From Phoenix dactylifera (Eukaryota > Streptophyta > Magnoliopsida > Arecales > Arecaceae), in assembly GCF_009389715.1 (NCBI RefSeq), contig NC_052392.1:31481075-31545074 (forward strand): a stretch of 64,000 bases of DNA, read 5' to 3'. Shown one piece after another: positions 62,601 to 64,000 of the stretch. A model generated the notes under the pieces. The model was not told the origin of the DNA. It was given only the letters and a program-made list of their open reading frames with translations, and searched no databases. Made by a program: the position numbers and the translations under genes. Each line of letters starts with the position of its first letter. Position 1 is the stretch's first letter.

Positions 62601-63781
62601 TATGCTTGATTATTCAATATTTAGATATTGATACTTTAATAAGTATGTTCTTTTGACATGTTTAATGCATTAAGCTTCAATAACTTCAGTTTCAGTATAA
62701 AACCCAAGCTACAAAGACCATGGTTTTAGATATCTCAAGACAATAAAATGATGTAGAATAACTTTAATTTTTCTCGTTTTTTATATTATTAGAATTTATG
62801 TTGACCTCTTTTGGCTGAAACCCCGAAACTTGGAGTGAAACTGCCGAAAGAGCTGAAACTGTTGAAAATGTATGTTTAAAATGAAGTGTTAAAAACTTGT
62901 CTATGATCCTTGGCTTATCAGGGTTTTGTTTTGTCCAAGTAATCCCTAAGATCATTTTGGCATGTGATGAAACCAAAAATGTTCACTGGGTAAAAGGAGG
63001 AACATCAACTTTTGCTTTCTATGCAAGATGATTGCTGATCATATTTGGCAATGGCTTTAGTGATTTTGGTGATTTACAGTATCCAGTGGCTGCTTTGATG
63101 CCTCAGTAGGCCAATATGCTTGATTTGAGGGCTTGAGTAACTGCTTATGGGGACCTTCTTCTAGCCACCTTTTGATTCTATGAATAATCAATTTTACGTT
63201 GATCATTCTCCAGGTCCATCACCTGTTTTCCAAAGGTTCAACTACAGTGAAATAAAGAAGGCAACCGAGAATTTCAGCACTGTCATTGGTAAAGGTGGTT
63301 TTGGCACTGTTTATAAGGCTAAATTTAGTGACGGTTCTGTAGTTGCTGTGAAACGGATGAACAAAGTTTCAAAGCAAGGTGAGGATGAATTTTCCCGAGA
63401 AATGGAGCTTCTTTCTAGACTGCACCATCGCCATCTTGTTGCCCTGAAAGGGTTTTGTGTTGAGAGGAATGAGAGGTAGTGGTTCTCCTTTTCATCACTT
63501 CTCAACACTTTCTTTCATAAGATATCTATGTTATTGCCATTTGATGCTTATTTCCCTTGGATCACCATTTGCAGGTTTCTGGTGTATGAATACATGGAAA
63601 ATGGAAGCCTAAAGGATCATCTTCATTGTAATCCTTCCATCAGTTTCCTGTTGCCCTTCTGAGTTTTTTTTCCTTTTTTTTAAGAAAATTAATAATTCCT
63701 TTTGCCTATGCAGCACCAAAGAGAAATCCACTGAGCTGGAAGACCAGAGTACAAATTGCCATTGATGTAGCCAATGCTCTG
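53688..63781 (+). CDS. SPARK-domain receptor-like protein kinase, At1g49730 type (partial at right edge)
   Basis: Exons 53688-53769, 59140-59691, 61467-61751, 63214-63475, 63575-63627 and 63714-63781 give the first 434 codons in perfect phase; the rest lies beyond the window. Exon 1 encodes a signal peptide (MLRPALVLGLFLAWVFLE). Exon 2 encodes a Cys-rich SPARK ectodomain: DCPLDFSWANFTLAASAC, RGKCCRYINAFVAISVA, FKLYGIPASATAVCG, CKRCLNYGIIYLHNLIG, DMASCFFGVQGLSILP. Exon 3 carries an S/T/P stalk and a membrane segment (ITGIGIGVIAVAILLLLILV). The kinase starts with FNYSEIKKATENFS, GKGGFGTVYKA, VAVKRM and LHHRHLVALKGFC. The SPARK domain is also found in the mycorrhiza-linked kinases ARK1/KIN3. I infer a plasma-membrane signalling role; the ligand is unknown. 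Intron 1 is 5.4 kb and transposon-laden. Confidence 0.95.
54840..57620 (+). mobile_element. Worn LINE (L1-type) in intron 1, interrupted by a TIR element
   Basis: Left part 54840-55111 encodes LGNSQTIYVLEDPWINF, typical of the end of plant L1-type ORF2. The right part begins near 56690 with a reverse-transcriptase zinc-finger-like ATLFLWKL ... HAPWLRIPSSNRF stretch. At 57120-57340 it has an RNase H domain (CWMKLNFDGSLKSNGIGGAG), which ends in further decayed sequence to about 57620. Between them lie the TIR element 55112-55883 and a 55890-56520 stretch rich in AGCTTG words that may be another MITE. Stops and frame changes show it is old and dead. Confidence 0.7.
55112..55883. mobile_element. 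CAAGG-TIR element, long copy (E) with CT tract and GC-rich core
   Basis: Ends CAAGGTATGCGGAACCGACC and, on the other strand at the right end, CAAGGTCTGCTGAACCGGTC. It is flanked by an imperfect 8 bp repeat CTCCCATC / CTCCCACC. Parts: ACCGGT-rich flank, a GC-rich core with the hairpin TGCCACTCTGTGGCA, a CT-rich tract, and another ACCGGT/GGTACC-rich flank. It is the reverse-orientation relative of 4607-5286. No transposase is encoded. It is inserted into the LINE in intron 1 of the SPARK kinase. Confidence 0.78.
58105..58292. mobile_element. CAAGG-TIR element, short copy (F)
   Basis: A 188 bp element starting CAAGGTTTGTTGTC and ending GGTAAACCTTG, flanked by an 8 bp near-repeat CCACAAGT / CCGCAAGT. 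The interior is made of GGTACCGA, GGTACGG and GGTATGCC words. It lies in intron 1 of the SPARK kinase gene. Confidence 0.68.
62019..62912. mobile_element. Possible CAAGG-ended element with GGTTTCAGCC words
   Basis: Begins CAAGGTTTTGAATTTCAG. Both edges are rich in TTTCAG, TTTTGGC and GGCTGAAACC words in opposite orientation, around an AT-rich middle. CCTTG ends it at 62908-62912. The inverted ends match poorly beyond CAAGG and no target duplication is seen, so this is a weaker relative or a separate family. It lies in an intron of the SPARK kinase gene. Confidence 0.4.
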
Positions 63782-64000
63782 GTAAAGCTTATTACTGGCA
63801 TAACCAAAGGAAAAAAATAGAAAATTCTATAATATCTTTTGGGGGTTGGATCATATATCATGCTGCATCCTATCCAAAGCATTCAGCTCATTGAACAGTC
63901 TCTTTAATTCCTTTTCATTACTTCAATCCAAGTCTAGTTTGTCTCCTCAATACTCTTCGACATGTCAACCTGAATCCATGACCTCTTGACAGAGCTGGCC

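Overview
The window is plant nuclear DNA. Genes are intron-rich with GT-AG junctions, there is a U2 snRNA gene with plant promoter elements, and LTR, LINE and small TIR transposons fill introns and gaps. The protein matches I recognise are to plant families and sit closest to my memory of monocot (rice) proteins. A commelinid monocot, quite possibly a palm, is my best guess, but that is inference, not something proved here.

Layout, left to right. (1) 1-10605, minus strand: the 5' part of the DNA polymerase alpha catalytic subunit gene (POLA1), nine exons seen, running off the left edge. Its 5 kb intron (1378-6412) is packed with small TIR elements. Exon 1 carries many small frame changes although seven downstream exons are clean. 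(2) 11191-24103: a complete-length 12.9 kb Ty3/gypsy element of the Tat (Ogre/Retand-like) branch, flanked by ATTTA. It has LTRs, gag-pol on the plus strand, two related tandem arrays (121 bp and 46 bp) and an antisense gene; it is a broken fossil. (3) 25481-26225: a 5'-truncated LINE tail with a 15 bp target-site duplication. (4) 28742-31834, plus: an intact seven-exon receptor-like kinase of the At1g01540 type. (5) 36168-40965, plus: ribosomal protein eS10 (RPS10), five exons, with a typical ribosomal-protein promoter. (6) 43415-43800: LINE fragment. (7) 44584-44856: U2 snRNA gene with its USE and TATA boxes. (8) 46195-about 50322, minus: PI-PLC X-domain protein of the At5g67130 type. (9) 53688 to the right edge, plus: a SPARK-domain receptor-like kinase (At1g49730 type), cut off inside the kinase domain. 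Its 5.4 kb first intron holds a LINE interrupted by a TIR element.

The host genes are ordinary housekeeping and signalling genes with no obvious shared pathway. The least explained signal is a family of small TIR elements (ends CAAGG...CCTTG, 8 bp target duplications) whose interiors are built almost wholly from degenerate ACCGGT/GGTACC words. There are short copies at 2322-2652, about 3897-4081 and 58105-58292, and long copies at about 4607-5286 and 55112-55883. The two long copies are in opposite orientation and share a GA-rich tract and a GC-rich hairpin core.
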